In this document: piece by piece, positions 35,416 through 43,557 of the stretch
Layout of the letters: each line of letters starts with the position of its first letter
How positions within the stretch are numbered: the first letter of the stretch is position 1
Origin: Marinovum sp048263515
GTDB lineage: Bacteria > Pseudomonadota > Alphaproteobacteria > Rhodobacterales > Rhodobacteraceae
Direction: 5' to 3'
Length of the DNA: 64,000 bases
NCBI RefSeq assembly: GCF_048263515.1
Contig: NZ_JBLXEC010000009.1
Span: forward strand, 89,327-153,326
The notes under the pieces: model-generated
Databases searched by the model: none
What the model was told of the DNA's origin: nothing
Seen by the model: only the letters and a program-made list of their open reading frames with translations
Program-made: the position numbers and the translations under genes

Positions 35416-36759
35416 ATGACACGCAGTCTGTTTGGCACTGACGGAATTCGCGGCACGGCAAACGACGATCCGATGACGGCGGACATGGCGCTGCGGCTTG
35501 GCGCCGCCGCCGGGCGGTATTTCCGTCGGGGTCATCAGGGTGTGCACCGGGTGGTGATTGGCAAGGACACCCGCCGCTCGGGCTACATGTTCGAGACCGC
35601 GCTGACCGCCGGGCTGACCTCGACCGGCATGAGCGTGCTGCTGCTGGGCCCGGTGCCGACGCCGGCGGTGGGTCTGCTGACGCCCTCGATGCGGGCCGAC
35701 GTGGGCATCATGATCTCGGCCTCGCACAACCCGGCCGAGGACAACGGCATCAAGTTCTTCGGCCCCGATGGCTTCAAGCTCTCTGACGAGGCCGAGGCGG
35801 AAATCGAGCGGCTGGTCGAAGAGGGCGTCGAGCCCGCCAAGGCCCACAACATCGGCAAGGCCAAGCGCATCGACGACGGCCGCTTCCGCTATCAGGAGCG
35901 GGTCAAGAGCACCTTTCCGACCGACATGCGGCTTGACGGCATGAAGGTGGTGATCGACTGCGCCAATGGCGCGGCCTATCGCGCCGCGCCGGAGGTGCTC
36001 TGGGAGTTGGGCGCCGAGGTGATCGCCATCGGTGTCGAGCCCGACGGCTTCAACATCAACGCCAACTGCGGTTCGACCAAGCCGCAGGCCGCCGCGGCGC
36101 GGGTGCTGGCCGAGGGCGCCGACGTCGGCATCTGCCTTGACGGTGACGCCGACCGGGTGATCATCATCGACGAAAAGGGCAAGGTGGCCGACGGCGATCA
36201 GATCATGGCGCTGATGGCGGCGCAATGGGCCGAGGAAGACCGGCTGCGGGGTGGCACGCTGGTGGCCACGGTGATGTCGAACCTCGGGCTCGAGCGGTTC
36301 CTGCAGGCCAAGGGTCTGCGGCTCGAACGTACCGGCGTCGGCGACCGCTACGTGGTCGAGGCGATGCGCGCCGGCGGCTGGAACCTCGGTGGCGAGCAGT
36401 CGGGCCATATCGTGATGACCGATTACGCCACCACCGGCGACGGCCTGATGGCCGGCCTGCAGTTTCTTGCCGCGATGACCCGCACCGGCCGCCGCGCCAG
36501 CGAGCTTGCCAACAACTTCGACCCGGTGCCGCAGATGCTGAGAAACGTCCGCTTCGGCGCAGGCCAACTGCCGCTGGAGACCGAGGGCGTGAAGGCCGCG
36601 ATCGCCTCGGCCGAGATCGAACTGAACGGCAAGGGCCGGCTGCTGATCCGCAAGTCCGGCACCGAGCCGCTGATCCGGGTGATGGCGGAATGCGAGGACC
36701 CGGCGATGCTCGCCGCCGTGGTTGACCGGGTGGTCGGCGCGGTGGAAGAGGTGGTCTGA
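35416..36759 (+). CDS. glmM: Phosphoglucosamine mutase
   Basis: Isomerises glucosamine 6-phosphate to glucosamine 1-phosphate for UDP-GlcNAc synthesis. 447 residues with FGTDGIRGTAN at the N-terminus, the phosphoserine loop ISASHNPAEDNGIKFF, the metal loop DGDADRVI, GGEQSGH and the C-terminal phosphate-binding RKSGTEPLIRVM. It begins 3 bp after folP, as the folP-glmM pair does in many bacteria. Confidence 0.97.
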   Translation: MTRSLFGTDGIRGTANDDPMTADMALRLGAAAGRYFRRGHQGVHRVVIGKDTRRSGYMFETALTAGLTSTGMSVLLLGPVPTPAVGLLTPSMRADVGIMISASHNPAEDNGIKFFGPDGFKLSDEAEAEIERLVEEGVEPAKAHNIGKAKRIDDGRFRYQERVKSTFPTDMRLDGMKVVIDCANGAAYRAAPEVLWELGAEVIAIGVEPDGFNINANCGSTKPQAAAARVLAEGADVGICLDGDADRVIIIDEKGKVADGDQIMALMAAQWAEEDRLRGGTLVATVMSNLGLERFLQAKGLRLERTGVGDRYVVEAMRAGGWNLGGEQSGHIVMTDYATTGDGLMAGLQFLAAMTRTGRRASELANNFDPVPQMLRNVRFGAGQLPLETEGVKAAIASAEIELNGKGRLLIRKSGTEPLIRVMAECEDPAMLAAVVDRVVGAVEEVV

Positions 36760-36768
36760 GGGGGGGCT

Positions 36769-36798
36769 GAGGCCGAGGCCGAGGCTGAGGCTGAGGTC
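36769..36798 (+). repeat. Hexamer array GAGGCC/GAGGCT
   Basis: Five consecutive six-base units (GAGGCC twice, GAGGCT twice, GAGGTC once) follow the glmM stop and run into the larger repeat. Confidence 0.8.
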
Positions 36799-37015
36799 CC
36801 GGATCGGGGTCCGGGACGGCGTTGGGCTTTTAGACCGCCGCGGCGCTTGACAGCCTCGCGCCCCGGGCTTGACCCGGGGCCTCCTGCTCGGCGCTTAAGA
36901 GTGTGCGCCTGCCGCGACCGTTGAGGTCCCGGATCGGGGTCCGGGACGGCGTCGGGCTTTTAGGCCGCCGAGGCGCATAAGCACCTCGCGCCTTGGGCTC
37001 GACCCGGGGCCTCCC
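36793..37015. repeat. Two direct copies of a ~92-bp palindrome-rich element
   Basis: Each copy (about 36793-36884 and 36923-37015, period 130 bp) starts GAGGTCCCGGATCGGGGTCC, contains GGGCTTTTAG, and ends with a region like CTCGACCCGGGGCCTC. The start and end of each unit are themselves inverted. The copies lie between the convergent ends of glmM and the aminotransferase. They resemble dispersed elements common in Rhodobacteraceae. Confidence 0.85.
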
Positions 37016-37024
37016 GGTCAGCCT

Positions 37025-38149
37025 CTACAGAACCTCGCCCAGAACGGCGTCGAGCCGCGCGACGGTGGCGTCGACGTCATAGAGCTTGTCCAACCCGAAG
37101 AGCCCCAGTCGGAAGGTCGAGAAGCCTTCACCCTCGTCGCATTGCAGCGGCACGCCGGCGGCGATCTGCGTGCCCTGGGCGGCGAAGGCGCGGCCGGATT
37201 GCACCTCGGGGTTGTCGGTGTAGCTCACCACCACGCCGGGCGCCTCGTAGCCCTCGGCCGCGACCGAGGCGATCCCTTTCGACGCCAGCAGTGACCGCAC
37301 CTTGGTGCCCAGCGCCCATTGCGCCATCTTCAGCCGGTCGAAACCGTAGTCGCGGCTCTCCAGCATGGTGTCGCGGAACATCCGCAGCCCGTCGGTGGGC
37401 ATGGTGGCGTGATAGGCATGGCCGCCGTTTTCATAGGCCGTCATGATCTGGTGCCATTTCTTCAGATCGGCGGCAAAGCTGTTCGACGTCGTCTCTTCCA
37501 TCCGCGCCAGCGCGCGGTCGGACAGCATCACCAGACCGGCGCAGGGCGTGGACGACCAGCCTTTCTGCGGTGCCGAGATCAGCACGTCGACGCCACTGGC
37601 CGCCATGTCGACCCAGATGCAGCCCGAGGCGATGCAGTCGAGCACCATCAGCGCGCCGACCTCATGGGCGGCCTCGGTCAGGGCGCGCAGATAAGAGTCC
37701 GGCAGGATGATGCCCGAGGAGGTTTCCACATGCGGCGCGATCACCAGATCGGGCTTTTCCTCGCGGATGCGGGCGGTGACCTCTTCGATCGGGGCCGGGG
37801 CAAAGGGGCTTTGCGGGTCGTTGCCGCTGCGCCGCGCCTTCATCACGGTCTCGGAGCCGGTGAAACCTCCCATCTCGAAGATCTGGCTCCAGCGAAAGGA
37901 GAACCAGCCGTTGCGCACCACCAGACACTTGGCGTCCTGGGCGAACTGCCGCGCCACGGCCTCCATGCCAAAGGTGCCGCCGCCCGGCACCACCACCGCG
38001 GCCTGGGCGCCGTAGACGGTCTTCAGCGTCTCGCTGATGTCGCGCATCACCTGCTGAAAGGTGGCCGACATGTGGTTGAGCGAGCGGTCGGTGAAGACCA
38101 CCGAGAACTCGTCGAGACCTTGGGGATCGATATCGTCGCGCAGGGCCAT
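37025..38149 (-). CDS. Class V PLP-dependent aminotransferase
   Basis: 374 residues of the alanine-glyoxylate/serine-pyruvate aminotransferase superfamily. The PLP lysine is in SAPQKGWSSTP, preceded by VLDCIASGCIWVDM. VVVPGGGTFGMEAVARQ binds the cofactor phosphate. The exact amino donor cannot be read off. GGGAGG precedes the ATG. An Lrp-family regulator lies 64 bp upstream on the same strand, which suggests amino-acid-responsive control. Confidence 0.88.
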   Translation of the reverse strand: MALRDDIDPQGLDEFSVVFTDRSLNHMSATFQQVMRDISETLKTVYGAQAAVVVPGGGTFGMEAVARQFAQDAKCLVVRNGWFSFRWSQIFEMGGFTGSETVMKARRSGNDPQSPFAPAPIEEVTARIREEKPDLVIAPHVETSSGIILPDSYLRALTEAAHEVGALMVLDCIASGCIWVDMAASGVDVLISAPQKGWSSTPCAGLVMLSDRALARMEETTSNSFAADLKKWHQIMTAYENGGHAYHATMPTDGLRMFRDTMLESRDYGFDRLKMAQWALGTKVRSLLASKGIASVAAEGYEAPGVVVSYTDNPEVQSGRAFAAQGTQIAAGVPLQCDEGEGFSTFRLGLFGLDKLYDVDATVARLDAVLGEVL

Positions 38150-38213
38150 GCGGGCCTCCCTTGTGATGGATTTTCCTCAGGGCTAGCGCGGCGGCGGTGA
38201 AAAGGCAATCGCG

Positions 38214-38672
38214 TCAGCCGAGCGGTCCCGGCAGGCGCTCTTCCGACAGCAGCACGTTGGCCTCGACCTGCCCGGCGCCGGGCAGGGTCATGATCCGGCG
38301 GCGCAGCACCCGCTCGAAATCCGACAGATCCCGCGCCACCACCCGCAGGCGATAGTCGTAAAGGCCTAGAATGTGCTCGACGGTCTGCACCTCTGGGATG
38401 GCGCAGACCGCGCGCTCGAAATCCTCAAGGCTGATGCGGCCCTTGGTGGCCAGTTTCACCCCGAGAAAGACGGTGACGCCGAAGCCCAGCTTCTCGCGGT
38501 CGAGCACCAGCCGTGTGCCGGAGATCACGCCGCCCTCGCGCAGCCGCTTGATGCGCCGCCAGGTGGCAGGTTGCGACAGGCCGAGACGGCGGCCGAGCTG
38601 GCCGGCCGAAAGGCTGGCGTCGCGGGTCAGGGCGCGCAGGATGGCGCGGTCGGTGTCGTCGATGTCGATCAC
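38214..38672 (-). CDS. Lrp/AsnC family transcriptional regulator
   Basis: 152 residues. The N-terminal helix-turn-helix (DDTDRAILRALTRDASLSAG, then LSQPATWRRIKRLREGGVI) precedes a RAM ligand-binding domain (about 70-150, VTVFLGVKLA, DYRLRVVARDLSDFERVL). The GTG start at 38672 was chosen over an ATG at 38771 because the conserved family N-terminus begins there and GAGGCAGGCG lies upstream. The longer version would run into the large inverted repeat. It is probably co-transcribed with the downstream aminotransferase. Confidence 0.88.
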   Translation of the reverse strand: MIDIDDTDRAILRALTRDASLSAGQLGRRLGLSQPATWRRIKRLREGGVISGTRLVLDREKLGFGVTVFLGVKLATKGRISLEDFERAVCAIPEVQTVEHILGLYDYRLRVVARDLSDFERVLRRRIMTLPGAGQVEANVLLSEERLPGPLG

Positions 38673-38730
38673 TGTATCGCCTGCCTCGCGCGTTGATGGC
38701 TCGCGCAACCGCAACCAAACCGCGCACCCG

Positions 38731-38872
38731 GCGCGCAGGCGCCATGCCCGACCTCCCCCCCGGGAGGGCATTCGTCAATCCGCCGGCAGCACGCGCGGCG
38801 ATGATGCGTCAGGGAACGCAGGGCGTCGCGGGCCTTGAGGCCCTCCCGAGGTCGGGCATGGCGCCTGCGCGC
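38731..38872. repeat. 142-bp element with 24-bp perfect inverted ends
   Basis: 38731-38754 (GCGCGCAGGCGCCATGCCCG plus ACCT) and 38849-38872 are exact reverse complements. A nested pair, GGGAGGGC (38762-38769) and GCCCTCCC (38840-38847), brings the interior together. No gene is inside. It lies between two Lrp genes and resembles a miniature inverted-repeat element or a long RNA hairpin. Confidence 0.8.
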
Positions 38873-38898
38873 CTCTCTGGTCGATGGGGTAGAGGGTG

Positions 38899-39354
38899 TC
38901 ATACCGGCAGCGCCTCGTCGTCCTTGATCCGGCTGACATGCATCAGCGCCTCGACATCGGCGATATGGGGCAGGGTGAGCAGACGCTCGCGGTAAATCTG
39001 CTGGTAATGCGGGATGTCGCGGGCGATGACGGCAAGGCGCACGTCGACCTGGCCGAGGAAGGTCTGAATCTCGATCACCTCGGGCACCTCACGCGCGGCG
39101 GCGAGGAAATCCTCGAAGGCGCGCGACTGGGTCTTGTCGAGAGTCAGCCGGAGCGACACCTCGACGGCGTAGCCGAGGCTCGGCCAATGGACCTCGGCGC
39201 GCTTGCCTTTGACGATGCCGGCCTCGCGCATCCGCTCGAGCCGCCGCGACAGGGTGGCGGGGGTCAGATCGGCGCGCTGCGCGAGATCGGAAAGCGGCAG
39301 GTCCGGTGCGGCCTGCATCTGGCGAAGGATGCGTCTGTCTGTATCGTCGAGCAT
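38899..39354 (-). CDS. Lrp/AsnC family transcriptional regulator, divergent from ilvC
   Basis: 151 residues: helix-turn-helix LDDTDRRILRQMQAAPDLPL, then LTPATLSRRLERMREAGIVKG, then a RAM domain (FLGQVDVRLAVIARDIPHYQ). The start at 39354 gives the usual Lrp N-terminus; a TTG at 39375 is possible. It is divergent from ilvC with 136 bp between, the arrangement expected of a local regulator of branched-chain amino-acid synthesis. An inverted pair of 10-mers in that gap is a candidate operator. Confidence 0.88.
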   Translation of the reverse strand: MLDDTDRRILRQMQAAPDLPLSDLAQRADLTPATLSRRLERMREAGIVKGKRAEVHWPSLGYAVEVSLRLTLDKTQSRAFEDFLAAAREVPEVIEIQTFLGQVDVRLAVIARDIPHYQQIYRERLLTLPHIADVEALMHVSRIKDDEALPV

Positions 39355-39410
39355 GATTTCATCGAGATACTGCAATCGTACGAATAGTTAAATCGCCAAT
39401 CGGTGAAATC
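39355..39410. promoter_or_regulatory. Candidate Lrp operator in the lrp-ilvC intergenic region
   Basis: GATTTCATCG (39355-39364) and CGGTGAAATC (39401-39410) are inverted with one mismatch. Their centres are 46 bp apart. The region between is AT-rich. The assignment to Lrp is inference. Confidence 0.4.
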
Positions 39411-39490
39411 ATCGCGGTTTTGAACGCGCATTCACGCCAGCCCTCGCGTAGGTTGCCCCCAAACGCACACCACCAAGAAGGAAGACCGAT

Positions 39491-40513
39491 ATGCGCGTCT
39501 ACTACGATCGCGATTGCGATGTGAACCTGATCAAGGACAAGAAAGTCGCCATCCTGGGCTACGGCTCGCAAGGCCACGCCCACGCGCTGAACCTGCGCGA
39601 CTCTGGCGCCAAGAACATCGTCGTCGCCCTGCGCGAAGGCTCGGCCTCGGCCAAGAAGGCCGAAGGCGAAGGCCTTCAGGTCATGGGCATCGCGGAAGCC
39701 GCGGCCTGGTGTGACGTGATCATGTTCACCATGCCCGACGAACTGCAGGCCGAGACCTACAAGAAATACGTTCACGACAACCTGAAAGAAGGCGCGGCGA
39801 TTGCCTTTGCCCACGGTCTGAACGTGCACTTCGGCCTGATCGAGCCCAAGCCCGGCGTCGACGTCATCATGATGGCGCCCAAGGGCCCCGGCCACACCGT
39901 GCGCGGCGAATACACCAAGGGCGGCGGCGTGCCCTGCCTCGTGGCCGTTCACCAGGACGCCACCGGCAAGGCGCTGGAAATCGGTCTGTCCTACTGCTCC
40001 GCCATCGGTGGCGGCCGCTCGGGCATCATCGAGACCAACTTCCGCGAGGAATGCGAAACCGACCTTTTCGGTGAGCAGGCGGTTCTCTGCGGTGGCCTCG
40101 TCGAGCTGATTCGCATGGGCTTCGAGACCCTGGTCGAAGCCGGCTATGCACCGGAAATGGCCTATTTCGAGTGCCTGCACGAGGTGAAGCTGATCGTGGA
40201 CCTGATCTACGAAGGCGGCATTGCCAACATGAACTACTCGATCTCGAACACCGCGGAATACGGTGAATATGTCTCCGGCCCGCGCATCCTGCCCTACGAC
40301 GAGACCAAGGCCCGGATGAAAGCGGTTCTGCGCGACATCCAGACCGGTGCCTTCGTGCGTGACTTCATGCAGGAAAATCAAGCGGGTCAGCCGTACTTCA
40401 AAGGCACCCGTCGTCTCAACGACGAGCACCAGATCGAGCAGGTCGGCGAGAAGCTGCGCGGCATGATGCCGTGGATTTCCGCCGGCAAGATGGTCGACAA
40501 GGAAAAGAACTGA
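39491..40513 (+). CDS. ilvC: Ketol-acid reductoisomerase (NADP+), class I
   Basis: Second step of valine/isoleucine synthesis: Mg-dependent isomerisation and NADPH reduction. 340 residues, the short class I form. It has the dinucleotide motif ILGYGSQGHAHALNLRDSG, MMAPKGPGHTVRGEY, TNFREECETDLFGEQAVLCG with metal ligands, and YSISNTAEYG. AAGGAAG precedes the ATG. A strong terminator follows. Confidence 0.97.
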   Translation: MRVYYDRDCDVNLIKDKKVAILGYGSQGHAHALNLRDSGAKNIVVALREGSASAKKAEGEGLQVMGIAEAAAWCDVIMFTMPDELQAETYKKYVHDNLKEGAAIAFAHGLNVHFGLIEPKPGVDVIMMAPKGPGHTVRGEYTKGGGVPCLVAVHQDATGKALEIGLSYCSAIGGGRSGIIETNFREECETDLFGEQAVLCGGLVELIRMGFETLVEAGYAPEMAYFECLHEVKLIVDLIYEGGIANMNYSISNTAEYGEYVSGPRILPYDETKARMKAVLRDIQTGAFVRDFMQENQAGQPYFKGTRRLNDEHQIEQVGEKLRGMMPWISAGKMVDKEKN

Positions 40514-40547
40514 TCTTCGCGCAAGAGCGCTGAGACCAGGCGAGACG

Positions 40548-40581
40548 CGCCCGGCAGTCGACAGGCTGCCGGGCGTTTTTT
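40548..40581 (+). terminator. Intrinsic terminator of ilvC
   Basis: A 10-bp perfect stem, CGCCCGGCAG / CTGCCGGGCG, is followed by TTTTTT. Confidence 0.95.
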
Positions 40582-40728
40582 CATTGCGGCCGCCGGCAGG
40601 GGGCGCTGGCTGCATAGGTTGAAAAATTCTCTAGTTATGCTACCATTGCGGGTATCGGTGCAGGTGAGTTGCACCATATTTTCCCAGCTTCAAGACCCGT
40701 CCCTTTTCCAACAAAATCGGTTGAACCC

Positions 40729-41949
40729 ATGTCACAGATCCTTCAGGAACTTCTCCGCCCGCAACCTACCGGCGGCACCATCGTCACCTTTCACCCCGAC
40801 TCCGACGTGGCCGAACAACGCCGCGCGCTGACCAACAGCGCCGGTGAAGGCATACAGTCGCTGTCCACCCGCGCCGGCCGATCGGCCGAGGTCCGCGAAG
40901 ACGCCCCGGCGCTTCTGCTCGAGGACGTCGGCATTGCCGTGATCTCCGAGAACGTCGATGCCCAGCGCTCGGGCGATCTTCTGTCGAACGAGCAATCGGT
41001 GCTCGAGGCGCGGCCGGAGTTCTGGATGTTCGCCATCCAGGCCTTTCAGGACAACACCGAGCGCACCTGGGGCGTGGCGGCTACCGGGGCCGAGACCTCG
41101 CGCTTTACCGGCGAGGGCATCAAGCTGGCGGTGCTCGACACCGGGCTCGACTTCGACCACCCGGATTTCATCGGCCGCGACGTGGTACAGCAGAGCTTTG
41201 TCACCGGTCAGACCGCGCAGGACGTCCAGGGCCACGGCACCCATTGCGCCGGCACCGCCGCCGGGCGGATGGCGACCGCCGGGGTGCCGCGCTACGGCGT
41301 GGCGTCTGAGGCGCTGCTGCATGTCGGCAAGGTGCTCAACGATTCCGGCTCGGGGCGCGAGCGTGACATCCTTAACGGCATGGTCTGGGCGATCCAGCAG
41401 GGCTGCCAGGTGATCTCGATGTCGCTGGGCCGCTCGGTGCGTCCGGGCGAAGAGCCCTCGGCCGCCTATGAGCGGGTGGGGCAGCTGGCGCTCGACTCCG
41501 GCTCGCTGATCGTGGCGGCCGCGGGCAACAGCTCGGCCCGGCAGTTCGGCTTCATCGCGCCGGTGGGCGCGCCGGCCAATTCCCGGTCGATCATGGCGGT
41601 GGCGGCGCTCGACGAAGAGCTGAAAGTCGCCAATTTCTCCTGCGGCGAGATCAACGCCGGGGGTGGCGAGATCGACATCGCGGCCCCTGGGGTCGCCGTG
41701 CTCTCTTCGGTGCCACGGCCGCAACTCTACAACGCGCTGAGCGGCACCAGCATGGCCTGTCCGCATGTGGCGGGACTTGCTGCCCTGTTGGCAGAGAGCG
41801 ACGCGAGCCTGCGCGGCCAGGCGCTGTGGACGGCGCTGACCGACAGCGCAAAGACGGTCTCGGGGCTGGCCACTGACGTCGGCACCGGACTGGGCCAGGC
41901 GCCGCAGGGCGCGCCGGTTGGCGATTGCGAAAAGGTGCCGGTGGCATAG
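40729..41949 (+). CDS. Subtilisin-like serine peptidase (S8) without signal peptide
   Basis: 406 residues. The catalytic Asp is in LAVLDTGLDFDHPDF, His in GHGTHCAGTAAG, oxyanion Asn in VAAAGNSS and Ser in GTSMACPHVAGLAALL. The first 110 residues have no export signal but contain propeptide-like strands (GTIVTFHPDSD, ALLLEDVGIAVISENV, QSVLEARPE) split by a basic insertion. The enzyme is probably cytoplasmic or exported in an unusual way. The stop is followed after 49 bp by a small I9-like protein. No clear Shine-Dalgarno precedes the ATG at 40729, but conserved sequence starts there. Confidence 0.9.
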   Translation: MSQILQELLRPQPTGGTIVTFHPDSDVAEQRRALTNSAGEGIQSLSTRAGRSAEVREDAPALLLEDVGIAVISENVDAQRSGDLLSNEQSVLEARPEFWMFAIQAFQDNTERTWGVAATGAETSRFTGEGIKLAVLDTGLDFDHPDFIGRDVVQQSFVTGQTAQDVQGHGTHCAGTAAGRMATAGVPRYGVASEALLHVGKVLNDSGSGRERDILNGMVWAIQQGCQVISMSLGRSVRPGEEPSAAYERVGQLALDSGSLIVAAAGNSSARQFGFIAPVGAPANSRSIMAVAALDEELKVANFSCGEINAGGGEIDIAAPGVAVLSSVPRPQLYNALSGTSMACPHVAGLAALLAESDASLRGQALWTALTDSAKTVSGLATDVGTGLGQAPQGAPVGDCEKVPVA

Positions 41950-41998
41950 GGAGCGGCGGCCTCCTATATCAGGGAGGCCCCTCGCAAAGGAATTGGCC

Positions 41999-42241
41999 AT
42001 GTCCGATGTCACCCTGAAGATCGTGCTCGACGATGCGCATCGCGACAAGCCCGACGAGGTCTGCCGCGCGCTGACGGCGGCGGGCCTGCGGATCGAGAAC
42101 AGCATCCCGGCGATCGGGGTGATTTTTGGCACCGCTGACAGCGAGAACCTGGAAAGGCTCAAGGCTACCGAGGGCGTGCTCGAAGCCGAGCCGGAAGCCG
42201 GGTATCAATTGCCGCCGCTCGACAGCAATACGCCGCAGTAA
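41999..42241 (+). CDS. Small stand-alone propeptide/inhibitor I9-like protein
   Basis: 80 residues. The pattern strand-helix-strand-strand-helix-strand (LKIVLDDAHRD, DEVCRALTAAGLR, IGVIFGTADSENLERLKATE, then GVLEAEPEAGYQLPP) closely follows the subtilisin propeptide/inhibitor I9 fold, ending in the V-x-x-V-E-P-like tail that enters the protease active site. There is no signal peptide. AAAGGA lies 8 nt before the ATG. Placed 49 bp behind a signal-less subtilase, it is likely the cognate inhibitor or folding assistant in trans, comparable to yeast proteinase B inhibitor 2. The family call is from pattern reading only. Confidence 0.7.
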   Translation: MSDVTLKIVLDDAHRDKPDEVCRALTAAGLRIENSIPAIGVIFGTADSENLERLKATEGVLEAEPEAGYQLPPLDSNTPQ

Positions 42242-42244
42242 AGT

Positions 42245-43441
42245 CTAGCGGCCCTGGCCGAGCCCCAGCTGCATCAGCGCCCGGCGCAGTGGCGCCGCCC
42301 CGTGCAAAGCGCCGAGGCCTGCGGCGCGCAGGTCGCGCAGCATCGGCGTCGACATCATCGACACTCGGTTGAGCGCGGTGATCCCGGCAACGCGGGCGCG
42401 GATGTCGATGATCCGGGCGCGGTGATAGCCTTCGAGCATGGCGGCATCGCCAAGGCTCTCGGGCGCGGCACTGGCAAGGTCGCGCAGCACCTTCAGATCG
42501 GTCAGCGACATGTTGAGCCCCTGCGCGCCGATCGGCGGCACCACATGCGCGGCCTCGGCCACCAGCGCCAGCCGCTCCGAGGACAGTTCCCGGGCGTGCT
42601 GAGCAATGATCGGCCAGATCGAGCGCCGCGACGCCAGGCTCAGCGGACCGAACTGATGCGCCGAACGCTCGGTCATTGCCGCCTCGAAGTCGGGCACGTC
42701 CATGGCGTGCAGCGCGGCGGCCCTCGGGCCTTCCTCCATCCAGACCACCGCCGACGAGGGCCGGCCTTCGTGATCGGGCAGCGGCACCAGGGTGAAGGGG
42801 CCGCCGGTGCGGTGGATCTCGGTCGAGACATTGCCATGCGGGATCGGGTGGGTGACGGCAAAGGCCAGAGCCTTCTGGCCGAAGCGGGTGCAGGCGACAT
42901 CTATGCCCGCGGCCTGCCGCAGCGCGCTGTCGCGACCATCGGCGGCGATCACCAGCCGGCAGGTTACCTTGCTGCCGTCAGACAGGGTGACGCTGGCAGA
43001 GCTGGTGCGGGTGAAGAGCGTCTCGACGGCGACACCGGTGCGGAAGGTGACGGTCTCCATCTCGTCCAGCCGCGCGGCCATCTCGCGCCGCAGCAGCCAG
43101 TTCGGCAGGTTCCAGCCAAAGGGCAGGTCGGGCGAGAGATCCGCCGCCTCGAAATCGCGGCTGAGCCGGGCCTCTGACGTGGCGCCGCCGGCGTCGATGA
43201 TCCGCATGGTCTGCAATGGCGTAGCATGGGGGGCGAGACGGTCCCAGAGGCCGGCCTCTCCGAGGAAGCTGCGTGCCGGTTGCAGGAAAGCGGTGCTGCG
43301 CAGGTCGGCACCCTCGGCCTCGCGGCTGGTGACGGGCGGGGCGGGATCGACGCAGAGCACCGAGAAACCAGCGGTGCCATAGGCCGCCGCCGCAGTCAGC
43401 CCGGCGATGCCGCCGCCGGCGATGAGAATGTCGTGATCCAT
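42245..43441 (-). CDS. FAD-dependent UbiH/UbiF-family hydroxylase
   Basis: 398-residue aromatic-ring monooxygenase, probably a ubiquinone-biosynthesis hydroxylase. It has the N-terminal FAD motif IAGGGIAGLTAAAA, the middle motif VIAADGRDSALRQAAGI (DG fingerprint) and the C-terminal LVAEAAHVVPPIGAQGLNMSL, typical of UbiH/COQ6. Which ring position it hydroxylates cannot be stated. It converges on the I9-like gene with only 3 bp between the stops. Confidence 0.88.
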   Translation of the reverse strand: MDHDILIAGGGIAGLTAAAAYGTAGFSVLCVDPAPPVTSREAEGADLRSTAFLQPARSFLGEAGLWDRLAPHATPLQTMRIIDAGGATSEARLSRDFEAADLSPDLPFGWNLPNWLLRREMAARLDEMETVTFRTGVAVETLFTRTSSASVTLSDGSKVTCRLVIAADGRDSALRQAAGIDVACTRFGQKALAFAVTHPIPHGNVSTEIHRTGGPFTLVPLPDHEGRPSSAVVWMEEGPRAAALHAMDVPDFEAAMTERSAHQFGPLSLASRRSIWPIIAQHARELSSERLALVAEAAHVVPPIGAQGLNMSLTDLKVLRDLASAAPESLGDAAMLEGYHRARIIDIRARVAGITALNRVSMMSTPMLRDLRAAGLGALHGAAPLRRALMQLGLGQGR

Positions 43442-43534
43442 GGCGCGCCTCTGTCGTCTTGCTTGGCGAGGTTATAGCGCCCGGGGCGGCGGTTGCCATG
43501 GGGCAGGGTGCGGCATGGTGGTATTGACCGGAGC

Positions 43535-43557
43535 GGTGGGTTGGAAACCCACCCTAC
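43535..43557 (-). repeat. GTAGGGTGGG palindromic element, copy 2
   Basis: On the minus strand it reads GTAGGGTGGGTTTCCAACCC plus ACC, with 8-bp complementary arms. The TAG of the conserved GTAGGG is the stop codon of the HAD gene. It is related to 29795-29820. Confidence 0.75.

Noticed and set aside
33292..36567. 1091-codon open frame antisense to folB, folP and glmM
   Set aside because: Composition is that of a GC-rich shadow frame and the three opposite-strand genes have complete catalytic motifs.
36793..37015. CRISPR-like array
   Set aside because: Only two copies of a long unit, internally palindromic, with no regular short spacers and no cas genes.
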